Positions 26,801-35,990 of a DNA stretch of 64,000 nt are shown here, piece by piece; position 1 is the first letter of the stretch, and every line of letters begins with the position of its first letter. Under the pieces are notes generated by a model that saw only the letters and a list, made by a program, of their open reading frames with translations, was not told the DNA's origin and ran no database searches. The stretch comes from Mucilaginibacter mallensis (GTDB lineage Bacteria > Bacteroidota > Bacteroidia > Sphingobacteriales > Sphingobacteriaceae), in NCBI RefSeq assembly GCF_900105165.1, contig NZ_LT629740.1, forward strand, positions 3,286,001 to 3,350,000, in the 5' to 3' direction. A program made the position numbers and the translations under genes.

Positions 26801-28322
26801 CCAAAGGCACATCAGTACCCATTGATCCGATAGGCTCCTTACCATCAACCGCCATTGGCTTGATGATAGTATCGATATCTTCACGGCTGTAACCGAATAC
26901 CTGCTGGTAGCGGAATACAGAATCGGGTGAAAGATCGGCGAAAGCTAAACGCGGTTCAGCTAATTCGCTCAGATTAATTTTATAGTTCTCTAACCAACGG
27001 CCATATGGCTGGCGCGATGCTATCTGGTGTTTGATTTCATCATCAGTAATGATCTTACCTTTTTCGGTATCGATCAACAGCATTTTACCTGGCTGTAAAC
27101 GGCCTTTTTTAATAACGGTCGACTCATCAATAGTTAATACACCAGCTTCAGAAGCTGCTATAACGCGGCCATCATTGGTGATCACATAACGTAATGGGCG
27201 CAATCCGTTCCTGTCTAACAAAGCACCTACCAGCTTGCCATCAGTAAAGGTTATGGCAGCAGGGCCATCCCAAGGTTCCATTATAGTAGCGTGGAACTCA
27301 TAGAAAGCTTTTTTAATCGGGTCCATCTGCTCGTTACCATCCCAAGCTTCAGGTACCAGCATCATCATTACGTGCGGTAATGAGCGGCCGGTGTGTAAAA
27401 GGATCTCGATGATGTTATCCAAACAAGCTGAATCCGATTGATTGTTGTCAATAACCGGCAACAACATCTCCATCTCATCATTGGTGAAATAAGACGAAGC
27501 ATAAGATTTTAAGCCCGAATAGAACCAGTTAAGGTTACCTGTAAGGGTATTGATCTCGCCATTGTGAGCGATCAGCCTGAATGGCTGTGCCAGTTTCCAT
27601 GACGGGAAAGTATTGGTTGAGAAACGCGAGTGGATCATGGCAAAGCCCGATGCAATACGCGGATCAGAAAGATCAGCATAATAATTGCGCAGCTGGTAAG
27701 TAGTTAGCTGGCCCTTATATATAATAGTTTTGCATGATAGTGAGGTAAAATAAAAGTACTCAGCCGCTCCGTTAATCGTTTCGGTGATCGTTTTATTAAT
27801 ATATCTTCTTAATACGTATAGCTTACGTTCAAAATCATCAGTATTGGTAATATGGTGCGGCCTTAAAATGAAGAGTTGCTCGCAATCAGGTTCAACAGCA
27901 CGGGCGGTTTCGCCAATAACTGATGAGTTTACCGCTACTTTACGGTAACCTAATTTATGCAAGCCAAGCTTTTCAATGGCATTGGTTATAACATTACGGC
28001 AGGCTTTCTTAATTGAAGGATCTTTTGGGAAAAATATCATCCCTACCCCGTATTCGCCGGGTTCGGGCAAGCTCATCTCAAGGTTTGAGCATTCTTCCAT
28101 TAAAAATTCATGGGGTAACTGAATTAGTATACCGGCGCCATCGCCGCTATCCGGGTCACATCCGCAAGCGCCTCTATGCTCCATATTCTCGAGCATGGTA
28201 AGGGCATTATCAATAATCTGGTTCGACTTATGTCCGTTAATGTTGGTTATAAACCCTGTCCCGCAGGAATCGTGTTCAAATTCTGGCCTATAAAGGCCCT
28301 GGTGGCTATCATCTTGGTTCAT
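23802..28322 (-). CDS. gltB: Glutamate synthase, large (alpha) subunit
   Basis: A 1506-residue enzyme that makes two glutamates from glutamine and 2-oxoglutarate. The ATG at 28322 is chosen over an upstream TTG. A 19-residue propeptide precedes Cys20 (EHDSCGTGF), the class II amidotransferase nucleophile freed by processing. The central domain, the FMN-binding synthase domain (GEGGEDEMRYEKMENGDSM, then GAKPGEGGQLPGHKV) and the 3Fe-4S cysteines (MRKCHLNTCPVGVATQ) follow, and then the beta-helix GXGXG domain. Full length; first gene of the operon. Confidence 0.97.
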   Translation of the reverse strand: MNQDDSHQGLYRPEFEHDSCGTGFITNINGHKSNQIIDNALTMLENMEHRGACGCDPDSGDGAGILIQLPHEFLMEECSNLEMSLPEPGEYGVGMIFFPKDPSIKKACRNVITNAIEKLGLHKLGYRKVAVNSSVIGETARAVEPDCEQLFILRPHHITNTDDFERKLYVLRRYINKTITETINGAAEYFYFTSLSCKTIIYKGQLTTYQLRNYYADLSDPRIASGFAMIHSRFSTNTFPSWKLAQPFRLIAHNGEINTLTGNLNWFYSGLKSYASSYFTNDEMEMLLPVIDNNQSDSACLDNIIEILLHTGRSLPHVMMMLVPEAWDGNEQMDPIKKAFYEFHATIMEPWDGPAAITFTDGKLVGALLDRNGLRPLRYVITNDGRVIAASEAGVLTIDESTVIKKGRLQPGKMLLIDTEKGKIITDDEIKHQIASRQPYGRWLENYKINLSELAEPRLAFADLSPDSVFRYQQVFGYSREDIDTIIKPMAVDGKEPIGSMGTDVPLAILSDKPQHLSSYFKQYFAQVTNPPIDPIRERLVMSLATFIGNNGNLLDEDKMHCHCVTLKHPILKNHQLEKLRSIDTGMFHAKTLQTYFKADGLPGSMQKGIERVCRYAEDAVDDGFEVLILSDRAIDSEHAPIPSLLAVSAVHHHLIKKGRRGSVGLVVEAGDVWEVHHFACLLAFGATAINPYLALSTIQTVKRDGSLETSLEEKYLLKNYVKSVNDGLLKIFSKMGISTLQSYHGSQIFEILGLNKDVVSKYFCGAVTRIEGLGLDEIARESLCKHRIGFGSSNTESHLLPEGGIYQWKRRGEAHLFNPTTVHLLQHATRSNDYNVYKNYARVINEQGEKHFTIRGLLDFTHHRESISIDEVEPAENIMKRFATGAMSFGSISHEAHSTMAIAMNRIGGKSNTGEGGEDEMRYEKMENGDSMRSAIKQVASARFGVTSNYLTNADELQIKMAQGAKPGEGGQLPGHKVDDWIAKTRHSTPGVGLISPPPHHDIYSIEDLAQLIFDLKNANRAARINVKLVSKAGVGTIAAGVAKAHADVILIAGYDGGTGASPISSVKHAGLPWELGLSEAHQTLVRNKLRSRVVLQTDGQLKTGRDLAIAALLGAEEWGVATAALVAGGCIMMRKCHLNTCPVGVATQDPELRKLFSGKPEHVVNLFRFMAEELREIMAELGFRTINEMVGRVQFLKVKDNLQNWKAKKVDLSGILHPVTNAKGLTLYNSEKQDHGMDAILDLQLWEAAKPALEDKTPVFASYDVKNTDRTLGTLLSNEISKIYGSAGLPDNTINIKFKGSAGQSFGAFTTKGIAFELEGEANDYVGKGLSGAQLAIYPSEKATFTPEENIIIGNVALYGATSGEVFIGGMAGERFAVRNSGATTVVEGIGDHGCEYMTGGRALILGKTGRNFAAGMSGGIAWVYNPDNTFAENCNMEMVDLDPLSIKDEEEILSLLRKHIQLTGSKVAQELLNNWNKVSAQFVKVYPKEYKKVLEKLQYQTVS

Positions 28323-28525
28323 CGTAAAAACTAACCGTTTAAAACTAGGTGTAATCACGAAGTTACAGAAAATCAAAAAAAAATTACGATATTTTCTTAA
28401 TTTTTGGGATTATTTTAAAATAAGATACTCTAAAAATGCCAAAATTTAGGATTTGATAACCATTAAGCGTTTATTATTGATAAAATCATAATCAAAATCA
28501 TAAAAGCGGACAGAATTTTATTCCA

Positions 28526-28559
28526 AACCCACCTAATTATACCAAATTAGATGGGTTTT
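28526..28559. terminator. Hairpin downstream of the S41 peptidase gene
   Basis: ACCCACCTAATT pairs with AATTAGATGGGT with one mismatch. The better T-run is on the plus strand, though the nearest upstream gene is on the minus strand, so it is a weak terminator for the peptidase. Confidence 0.45.
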
Positions 28560-28584
28560 AAATGCACTTTTTAGAATACTTGCC

Positions 28585-29976
28585 CTATTTTATTTTTTTG
28601 TTCATCTCCTTAACAGCTGCATCCAACACGTTGTCGGTACCATCAATAACGTCATTTACATTGCGCGGAATTTCAATATCAGGTATCACTCCTATCCCCA
28701 CAAAATCACGCCCATCGGGGTACGTATCGCGCTTTGTGCATATCCTGCTCTCGTCCAACCCCGGCAGTTTAATCGGCATTGGCTGCCCGGTACTACCGTA
28801 AGTGCGCTGTCCCATTGTTGTCGCCCGTGGTTTTAAACCATCCAGTATAACTAAAAAGTCTTCTGCTGCGGATGCGGTATTGTTGCCCGTAAGCACAATT
28901 AACGGGCAAGTGATCTTCTTCACCTTTATATCATTGTCAAATGTCATAGTATCACCTTTGTACCAGTAATTACCTTTGGCTGATAGCACTACTTTTTTAT
29001 GCCAGTCATCCAGATGTTCAAACTTAGTAGTATCCCGCATGGCATAGGTACCCCAGGCCCTGTAAGCCGAAATATTATCGCGGGTTCGCCAGGTTGATCC
29101 GACCAGTCTTTTATCAGTAAAATATTTTAAAATTTCAGCACCTATACCTGTATCACCTCCCCCGTTATCACGTATATCCAGTATTATACCTTTGCAAGTA
29201 TATAGTTCGGGCAGTATTGCCTTGAATTTATAGATGAGCGAATCATCGCCAAAGGTATTCAGCTTAACATAACCTATGTCTCCTATCTTTTTAAAATCCA
29301 TCGCCTTATAGGGAGTATTAAATTTACGCCTTACCCATTGGGTTCTTACTGTATGAAACTGGTAATTATAATCGATCATTTTACCTTTTGGCGTGCGTAG
29401 CTTCAAATGCCATACCCGGGTTGAATCCGTGCCATAAAACATCATATAGGCAGCATTATTCCATAACACATGCTCTGTTGATTCACTTATATAAGGTATG
29501 ATCTCTTTTTCAGCATATTCTTTTGCAGGCACACCGTCAACAGTTGTCAGTTCCGAACCCAGCGGCACCTGGTCTTTGTATTGCACAGGTATATCGGTTA
29601 CAAAAAAGTGCTTGTCAAAATTCTCAATATAGATCCATTTATAGCGCGATTTATGCGTAAGCAACTGCCCGGGAAAACCAATACCTGTATGCCCATCTTT
29701 TAACAATGCACAAAACTTTTCCATCACCTCGTAATACTGCCAGGTATTTTTAGTGGCTAATATTTTAGGTATATATGCACGATAGGTACTATCCCAGTTT
29801 ACATGGGCGTGATCAAAATAGGCAAAGTTATAGCTGGTCTCTTCCCAAAATTTACTTAAACCATAAAGTTTATCAGCATCAGGCAGATTAGCAACCGTAT
29901 CAATTTGCGCAAATGATTTAGTTGATATAGACAAAAACAGGCCTAAAGCGGCAAAAGCAGTAAACAGTTTTTTCAT
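28585..29976 (-). CDS. S41 family peptidase (C-terminal processing protease type)
   Basis: A 463-residue exported serine protease. ATG 29976 gives a clean signal peptide (MKKLFTAFAALGLFLSISTKSFAQ region); the longer TTG reading is rejected. The C-terminal peptidase domain has KGIILDIRDNGGGDTG and the catalytic Ser in TGNNTASAAEDF, the tail-specific-protease pattern. No clear PDZ domain is seen; the region before the catalytic domain is family-specific. Probably periplasmic or at the cell surface. Divergent from gmhB. Confidence 0.87.
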   Translation of the reverse strand: MKKLFTAFAALGLFLSISTKSFAQIDTVANLPDADKLYGLSKFWEETSYNFAYFDHAHVNWDSTYRAYIPKILATKNTWQYYEVMEKFCALLKDGHTGIGFPGQLLTHKSRYKWIYIENFDKHFFVTDIPVQYKDQVPLGSELTTVDGVPAKEYAEKEIIPYISESTEHVLWNNAAYMMFYGTDSTRVWHLKLRTPKGKMIDYNYQFHTVRTQWVRRKFNTPYKAMDFKKIGDIGYVKLNTFGDDSLIYKFKAILPELYTCKGIILDIRDNGGGDTGIGAEILKYFTDKRLVGSTWRTRDNISAYRAWGTYAMRDTTKFEHLDDWHKKVVLSAKGNYWYKGDTMTFDNDIKVKKITCPLIVLTGNNTASAAEDFLVILDGLKPRATTMGQRTYGSTGQPMPIKLPGLDESRICTKRDTYPDGRDFVGIGVIPDIEIPRNVNDVIDGTDNVLDAAVKEMNKKIK

Positions 29977-30122
29977 AGTATGGATTTTCGGAGGTAAAGG
30001 CAATTTCTATGCTAACTACATAAATAATTAACAATCAAATATTTATATCGTAAATTCAAAACATAAAACGTTCGGAAACGTACACCTGTTGTTCGATACA
30101 GAACGAATATGGTAATTAATAT

Positions 30123-30130
30123 TAATTTTG
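30123..30130 (+). promoter_or_regulatory. -7 promoter element of gmhB
   Basis: TAATTTTG, a perfect TAnnTTTG match, 22 bases before the ATG at 30152. Confidence 0.55.
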
Positions 30131-30151
30131 CGACAAAACAGATAAAGTAAT

Positions 30152-30643
30152 ATGTCAGCAAAAAATAAAGCAGTTTTTTTAGACCGTGATGGAGTATTGA
30201 ACCAGGAAATGGGCGATTACGTTCGCCGTATGGAGGACTTTCACATACTCGATAACTTTGAGGCCTTAAAAACATTGCAGGATAAAGGATATTTGCTGAT
30301 AGTTGCCACCAACCAGGGCGGCTTAGCCAAAGGCTGGTATACAGAGGATGAGCTGGCAAAAATGCATGGCGAACTAAGAAAACAATACCATGCCCACGGT
30401 GTTGAATTTACCGACATGTTCTATTGCCCACATCACCCTGATTTTACCGGTGAGTGCGACTGCCGCAAACCAAAACCGGGTTTATTATTAAGGGGAATTG
30501 AAAAATATAACCTCGACCCGACCCAATCTTATTTTATTGGCGACAGGGAGCGTGATGTAGAGGCAGGCACTGCCGCAGGTGTAAACGGAATATTAATTAA
30601 CAGCGATCAACCAATAAGTACGATATTAGATTTGATAAAGTAA
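30152..30643 (+). CDS. gmhB: D-glycero-D-manno-heptose 1,7-bisphosphate phosphatase
   Basis: A 163-residue HAD phosphatase that removes the C7 phosphate of heptose bisphosphate on the way to ADP-heptose. It shows FLDRDGVLN (nucleophile Asp and general acid), TNQGG, the zinc-binding loop CPHHPDFTGECDCRKPKPG and FIGDRERDVEAG. The rest of the pathway (kinase, isomerase, nucleotidyltransferase) is encoded at 46.6-48.7 kb. The next gene starts eight bases downstream. Confidence 0.92.
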   Translation: MSAKNKAVFLDRDGVLNQEMGDYVRRMEDFHILDNFEALKTLQDKGYLLIVATNQGGLAKGWYTEDELAKMHGELRKQYHAHGVEFTDMFYCPHHPDFTGECDCRKPKPGLLLRGIEKYNLDPTQSYFIGDRERDVEAGTAAGVNGILINSDQPISTILDLIK

Positions 30644-30651
30644 TATTATAC

Positions 30652-32160
30652 ATGGCTTTACCTAAATACTTAAAAAACCTCGATTCACTTTTAGCAGCAA
30701 TAGCTGGTTTTTATGCTGTACATTTATATACTGCCTATAGCGGTATCGGCATTTCGCCCGATTCAATTATGTATGCCAGTACAGCGCGGAATATTTATGA
30801 ACATGGCTCGCTGTTAACATTTAATGGCTCACCGCTGGTTTTCTTCCCGGTTTTTTATCCATTCTTTTTAAGTATTGCATTATTTATTTCAAGGGTTGAT
30901 ACGGTTACGGCTGCACCTTATATAAATGGTTTATTGTTTGCCGCTGTAATATTCATCACCGGGTATATTGTATCAAAATTCAAATCAAAACCCTTTATTT
31001 ATAAGTGGCTTATATTGATAGCATTAGTATTAAGCCCAGCCCTGCTCGAGATCTATACTTATTTATGGTCTGAAACGCTATTTATACTAGAGACAGTATT
31101 ATTTGTGCTGGTCTACCGTAACTACATGTTAAAGCATAGTATGAAAAGCCTGCTATTACTTAGCCTATTAGTTGCCGTAAGCTGTATAACCCGCTATGCA
31201 GGCGTTACTCTAATAGGTGCGGGCGGACTGTTGATGTTGCTCGATGATGAGCTTGTTATTCGCAAGAAAATACAGCATATATTAATATTTGGCTTCTCCT
31301 CTATCTCATTATTAGTATTAAACCTGATAAAAAACCGGCTTTCAACAGGCTTAAGCACCGGCACCCGCGAACCTGCGGTAACCCCCTTAAGCAGAAACCT
31401 GTATTATGCCGGCACAGTTATGTGCGATTGGATGGGATTACCTAATACATTCTATCCTTATGCAATAGCCATAGCATGTATTATATTATTATCGTTGGTT
31501 GCTCTATTAGCTTGGCGGGCCTATAACCGGAAGATGAACACTACGGAAAACATTGTAATTATGTTTGCCGCATTCTATGGTATTTTCATTCCTGTTTTGG
31601 CGAGTGTTTCGCGCTTTGAGCCACTTAACAGTCGTTTGCTATCGCCGATGTTTGTTTGTTTGCTGATAGCCTGCACCAGCTGGGTACCGGATATATTAAA
31701 CGGACTACAGCTTAAAAAACAACTAATTTATGCCATACCATTTGTGGTGCTTATGCTGGCCTTTGAATACTCCGTAGGCGCAACAGATTACCAGCGCTAT
31801 GACGATGAGGGCGATTACGGCGTTCCCGGTTATACCGATGACGACTGGAATACCTCAAAATTCATCACCTTCCTGAAAACACATAAGGATATTTACAAAC
31901 CAGGCGTACCCAAATATTCCGATGCGGATGAAGCCGTATATTTCTTTACCGGCACTACCGCTACATTACTGCCACATCGGTATTTCACCAATACTGTAGC
32001 TCATTTTTATGGAGTTAAGCATTATTATTTAATCTGGTTCAAAAATTTAAATAATACGGAGCTGATCGGCCTGAAAGACATCCAGCAACAACATAAATTA
32101 ACCACACTATACTCATTTCCCGAAGGCGCGGTGTATGAGTATAATGCTGATGATAAGTGA
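30652..32160 (+). CDS. GT-C fold integral membrane protein, probable glycosyltransferase
   Basis: A 502-residue protein with about ten transmembrane helices and a soluble C-terminal domain (from about 385). The first extracytoplasmic loop has GISPDSIMYASTARNI, with the Asp typical of GT39/ArnT-like enzymes that use a lipid-linked sugar. It is translationally close to gmhB, so it may act in surface glycan assembly. No member of known activity is recognised. Confidence 0.7.
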   Translation: MALPKYLKNLDSLLAAIAGFYAVHLYTAYSGIGISPDSIMYASTARNIYEHGSLLTFNGSPLVFFPVFYPFFLSIALFISRVDTVTAAPYINGLLFAAVIFITGYIVSKFKSKPFIYKWLILIALVLSPALLEIYTYLWSETLFILETVLFVLVYRNYMLKHSMKSLLLLSLLVAVSCITRYAGVTLIGAGGLLMLLDDELVIRKKIQHILIFGFSSISLLVLNLIKNRLSTGLSTGTREPAVTPLSRNLYYAGTVMCDWMGLPNTFYPYAIAIACIILLSLVALLAWRAYNRKMNTTENIVIMFAAFYGIFIPVLASVSRFEPLNSRLLSPMFVCLLIACTSWVPDILNGLQLKKQLIYAIPFVVLMLAFEYSVGATDYQRYDDEGDYGVPGYTDDDWNTSKFITFLKTHKDIYKPGVPKYSDADEAVYFFTGTTATLLPHRYFTNTVAHFYGVKHYYLIWFKNLNNTELIGLKDIQQQHKLTTLYSFPEGAVYEYNADDK

Positions 32161-32242
32161 GCCGATTTAAAATTATCGCTTAATTATTGTTAATAGCTTC
32201 GTATTCAGCAAACTATTGCACACAATTCTATTTTCTCAACAA

Positions 32243-32275
32243 TTGTAACAAAACCTGAAAAAATTGTTACTTTTG
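32243..32275 (+). promoter_or_regulatory. Promoter of pyrG
   Basis: TTG at 32243-32245, a 22-base gap and TACTTTTG (32268-32275), a perfect TAnnTTTG -7 element, giving a leader of about 55 bases. Confidence 0.65.
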
Positions 32276-32335
32276 TATCCCGTACACAAACATTTTATTC
32301 CGGCCTAAAACCGGCATTAAAATCACAAAAAATTT

Positions 32336-33946
32336 ATGACTAAATACATTTTTGTTACGGGCGGCGTTACTTCGTCGTTAGGAAAAGGCATTATTTCAGC
32401 TTCACTGGCTAAACTTTTGCAATCGCGCGGCTACAGCGTAACTATTCAGAAATTCGATCCCTACATTAACATCGATCCCGGAACGCTTAACCCTTATGAG
32501 CACGGCGAATGCTATGTTACTGAAGATGGTGCTGAAACCGATCTTGACCTTGGTCACTACGAGCGTTTCCTGAATACGCCTACCTCCAAAGCAAATAATA
32601 TTACCACTGGCCGTATCTACCAAAATGTTATCAATAAAGAGCGTGAAGGTGCTTTTTTAGGTAAAACTGTACAGGTAGTTCCGCACATAACCGATGAAAT
32701 AAAAAGAAACATTCGCATACTGGGCGAAAGCGGCCAGTATGATATCGTGATCACCGAATTAGGTGGTACCGTGGGTGATATTGAGTCATTACCATACATC
32801 GAGGCTGTAAGGCAGTTCAGGTGGGAAGTAGGCAGCAGCAACTCGCTGGTTATTCACTTAACACTTATCCCTTTCCTGGCAGCAGCAGGCGAATTAAAAA
32901 CCAAGCCTACACAACACTCTGTTAAAATGTTGTTGGAGTATGGTATCCAGCCTGATATTTTGGTTTGCCGTACCGAGCATCACCTCACCATGGATATCCG
33001 CAAAAAGATAGCCTTGTTCTGTAATGTGAATATCAACGCGGTTATTGAATCAATTGACGCATCAACTATATATGATGTGCCTTTGCTGATGCTGAAAGAA
33101 CAGTTGGATAAAACAGTATTAACCAAATTAAAGCTATCGCACAAAAATGAGCCCAGCCTTGAAAACTGGAAGGAATTTTTGGGCCGCTTAAAAAATCCTA
33201 CATCCGAAGTAAGAATTGGCCTGGTAGGTAAATATGTTGAATTGCCCGATGCTTATAAATCAATTGTTGAATCATTTATACACGCCGGTGCAAAAAATGA
33301 GTGTAAGGTTAAGGTTGATTACATCCACTCCGAGCAATTAACTATCGAAAACGCTGTTGAACGCCTGAAAGGCCTGCATGGCGTTTTGGTTGCCCCAGGG
33401 TTTGGTCAGCGTGGTTTTGAGGGTAAGATTGAGGCTATACGCTATGTACGCGAAAACAATATCCCATTCTTTGGGATCTGTTTAGGTATGCAGTGCGCCG
33501 TTGTTGAGTTTGGCCGCAATGTTTTAGGCTTGAAAGATGCTAACAGTACCGAAATGAACCCTGAAACGGAGTTCCCGGTTATAAACATGATGGAAGATCA
33601 GAAGAAAGTTATCCATAAAGGCGGCACCATGCGCCTGGGAGCTTATCCATGCGATTTGAAAAAGAACAGTAAGGCTGCGGCTATATATGGCAAAGCACAT
33701 ATCAGCGAACGCCACAGGCACCGCTATGAGTTTAATAATACCTACCTGAAAGACTATGAAAACGCTGGTTTAATGCCATCAGGCATCAACCCGGAAAACA
33801 ATCTGGTTGAGATTGTTGAACTTAAAAACCACCCGTTTTTCATAGGCGCGCAATTTCACCCGGAATTAAAATCAACTGTTGCAAATCCTCACCCACTTTT
33901 TATTAACTTTGTCGCCGCTTCGCTGGCTTACGCCCGCAAGAAATAA
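32336..33946 (+). CDS. pyrG: CTP synthase
   Basis: A 536-residue enzyme that aminates UTP to CTP with glutamine. The synthetase domain begins [23 protein letters not shown] and holds [20 protein letters not shown]. The glutamine amidotransferase domain has the nucleophile Cys382 in GICLGMQCA and the HPE triad end (AQFHPELKS). Length is normal. YidC follows 18 bases downstream. Confidence 0.98.
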   Translation: MTKYIFVTGGVTSSLGKGIISASLAKLLQSRGYSVTIQKFDPYINIDPGTLNPYEHGECYVTEDGAETDLDLGHYERFLNTPTSKANNITTGRIYQNVINKEREGAFLGKTVQVVPHITDEIKRNIRILGESGQYDIVITELGGTVGDIESLPYIEAVRQFRWEVGSSNSLVIHLTLIPFLAAAGELKTKPTQHSVKMLLEYGIQPDILVCRTEHHLTMDIRKKIALFCNVNINAVIESIDASTIYDVPLLMLKEQLDKTVLTKLKLSHKNEPSLENWKEFLGRLKNPTSEVRIGLVGKYVELPDAYKSIVESFIHAGAKNECKVKVDYIHSEQLTIENAVERLKGLHGVLVAPGFGQRGFEGKIEAIRYVRENNIPFFGICLGMQCAVVEFGRNVLGLKDANSTEMNPETEFPVINMMEDQKKVIHKGGTMRLGAYPCDLKKNSKAAAIYGKAHISERHRHRYEFNNTYLKDYENAGLMPSGINPENNLVEIVELKNHPFFIGAQFHPELKSTVANPHPLFINFVAASLAYARKK

Positions 33947-33964
33947 GTAATTGTTGAACACATA

Positions 33965-35794
33965 ATGGATAGAAATTCGTTCACAGGATTATTCCTGATC
34001 ATGCTGATAGTTTTTGGCTCGTTTTATTTGATGAAACCATCAAAACAAGAGATCAAAAAAGAACAGGAAAGACAGCATATTGACTCTTTAAAAAAGGCAG
34101 GTAAAATTGTTACCCCTGCCACAGCAGCTAAAGCTGATACCAGTAAAGTTGCCGTTAAGCTTGATTCCGCGCAATTAAAAGGTGCTTTCGGACCAGCATT
34201 AGCAGGTACTGAAAAATTTATCACACTTGAAAATAAAGACCTACGCTTAAAGTTAACTACTCACGGCGGCAGAATATATTCAGTTGAGTTAAAGAACTTT
34301 AAAACATTTGACGGCAAGCCGCTCATTTTATTTGATGGCACGCAAAACAGCTTTGGTATAAACCTGGCTGCCGAAAACAAGAACTTTGATACCAACAACC
34401 TGTATTTTACATCGGCTACAAGCGGCATTACCGTTGCTGATAAGGATTCAGGATCAGTTACCCTGCGTTTAAACTACAGCGCAACCCAGTATATAGACTA
34501 TATTTATACACTGAACGGCACTGGTTACAAAGTAGGTTTCACCATTAAACCAACCGGGCTTGATAATGTGGTTGCCAACAGCAACACGCTTAACATTAAC
34601 TGGACAGCCTACCTGAAAAAACAGGAAAAGGACATGGAGTTGGAGCGCCGCTATTCAACCGTATACTATAAAACGCTTGATGATAACGTTGATTACCTGA
34701 GCGAAAACAAGGATGATCAAAAAGATATCACCGATGGTAAAGCACAGTGGGTTTCATTTAAAGGGCACTTTTTCTCTGATGTTATTTTAGCAAACAACGG
34801 TTTTGCAAAAACAAATATTTCAGTTGCAATTGATACCAGCGACCACGTAAATACCAAACAAATGAAGGCCGACCTGCAGCTTGCAAAAAGCGCTGACGGC
34901 ACCTTCCCTATGAGCTTTTACTTTGAGCCGAACCAGTTCCACATGCTGCAAGCCGAAGGTTATAGCCTGGAGAAACAGATCAACTTAGGTCCGGGTCCGT
35001 TAAAGTATATCAACAGGTTTGCTACGCTGCCGGTATTTGATTTCCTTAAACAGTTTAACTGGAACTACGGCTTAATCATATTAGCGCTTACCGTTATATT
35101 AAAGCTGGTTTTATCGCCGCTTACTTATAAGTCATACTTATCGATGGCCAAAATGAGGGTGTTGAAACCTGAAATGGACGAGATAAAAGCTAAAGTTGGT
35201 GAAGATAACCCTACGCTGTTACAACAGGAATACCTGAAGCTCTATAAAAAGGCCGGGGTAAATCCATTGGGTGGATGTTTGCCGTTATTGATACAGATGC
35301 CGATAGTTTTCGCATTCTTCCGCTTTTTCCCAAGCTTATTTGAGCTGCGTGGCCAGAGCTTCCTGTGGATGCATGACTTATCAACGTATGATGCTGTAAT
35401 AACTTTCACCCGTATCCCAGTGATCGGTATAGATCACTTGAGTTTGATGTGTTTGCTGATGACCATATCTACATTAATCTATACCTACTTTAATAATCAG
35501 ATCTCAGGTGCTACAGGCCAGATGAAATATATCGGTTATATCACCCCCGTTATATTCCTGGTTACGCTGAACAGCTACCCTGCTGGTTTGAATTACTATT
35601 ACTTCTTGGCGAACATGTTAACCTTCCTGCAACAATACCTAATCAGGTTTATGGTTGATGACAAGAAGATACATGCGCAGATACAGGAAAACAAAAAGAA
35701 ACCTGAGGATACCAAAAAGAAGAAATCAGGCTTCCAGGCACGTATGGAAGAAATGATGAAACAAAAACAACTGGCGGATACTAAGAAGAAGTAG
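33965..35794 (+). CDS. yidC: Membrane protein insertase YidC
   Basis: A 609-residue insertase that helps fold inner-membrane proteins. It has an N-terminal helix (FLIMLIVFGSFYLM), a large periplasmic beta domain (about 85-355) and a C-terminal five-helix core starting near FLKQFNWNYGLIILALTVILKL, with NPLGGCLPLLIQMPIVFAFFRF. The tail is Lys-rich, as in YidC proteins that contact ribosomes. It ends before a perfect terminator. Confidence 0.97.
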   Translation: MDRNSFTGLFLIMLIVFGSFYLMKPSKQEIKKEQERQHIDSLKKAGKIVTPATAAKADTSKVAVKLDSAQLKGAFGPALAGTEKFITLENKDLRLKLTTHGGRIYSVELKNFKTFDGKPLILFDGTQNSFGINLAAENKNFDTNNLYFTSATSGITVADKDSGSVTLRLNYSATQYIDYIYTLNGTGYKVGFTIKPTGLDNVVANSNTLNINWTAYLKKQEKDMELERRYSTVYYKTLDDNVDYLSENKDDQKDITDGKAQWVSFKGHFFSDVILANNGFAKTNISVAIDTSDHVNTKQMKADLQLAKSADGTFPMSFYFEPNQFHMLQAEGYSLEKQINLGPGPLKYINRFATLPVFDFLKQFNWNYGLIILALTVILKLVLSPLTYKSYLSMAKMRVLKPEMDEIKAKVGEDNPTLLQQEYLKLYKKAGVNPLGGCLPLLIQMPIVFAFFRFFPSLFELRGQSFLWMHDLSTYDAVITFTRIPVIGIDHLSLMCLLMTISTLIYTYFNNQISGATGQMKYIGYITPVIFLVTLNSYPAGLNYYYFLANMLTFLQQYLIRFMVDDKKIHAQIQENKKKPEDTKKKKSGFQARMEEMMKQKQLADTKKK

Positions 35795-35807
35795 TTTTTG
35801 AGTCAGG

Positions 35808-35944
35808 AAAGACCGTAAGTCAGCAAGTCTGAAAGTTTAAAAATACAAGACCCCGTTAGGTATACCTAACGGGGTCTTTTGCTACACATCTTCCGGACTT
35901 GCTGACTTACGGTCTTTTCCGACTTACTGACTTACGGTCTTTTT
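35808..35944. repeat. Nested inverted repeat with GACCGTAAGTCAGCAAGTC arms
   Basis: AAAGACCGTAAGTCAGCAAGTC arms (35808-35829 and, inverted, 35896-35917; 22 bp each, perfect) enclose the yidC terminator. A third, slightly changed inverted copy follows at 35921-35944. Confidence 0.8.
35847..35880 (+). terminator. Rho-independent terminator of pyrG-yidC
   Basis: A perfect 32-bp palindrome with arms AAGACCCCGTTAGGTA (35847-35862) and its complement (35863-35878), then TT. The GC-rich stem base makes it strong. Confidence 0.9.
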
Positions 35945-35990
35945 CAAAAAAACACTAACATTATTAGCAATAACTTATTACATTTACGCC

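Noticed and set aside
28323-28376. N-terminal extension of GltB
   Set aside because: TTG start; the ATG at 28322 gives the expected short propeptide before the catalytic Cys.
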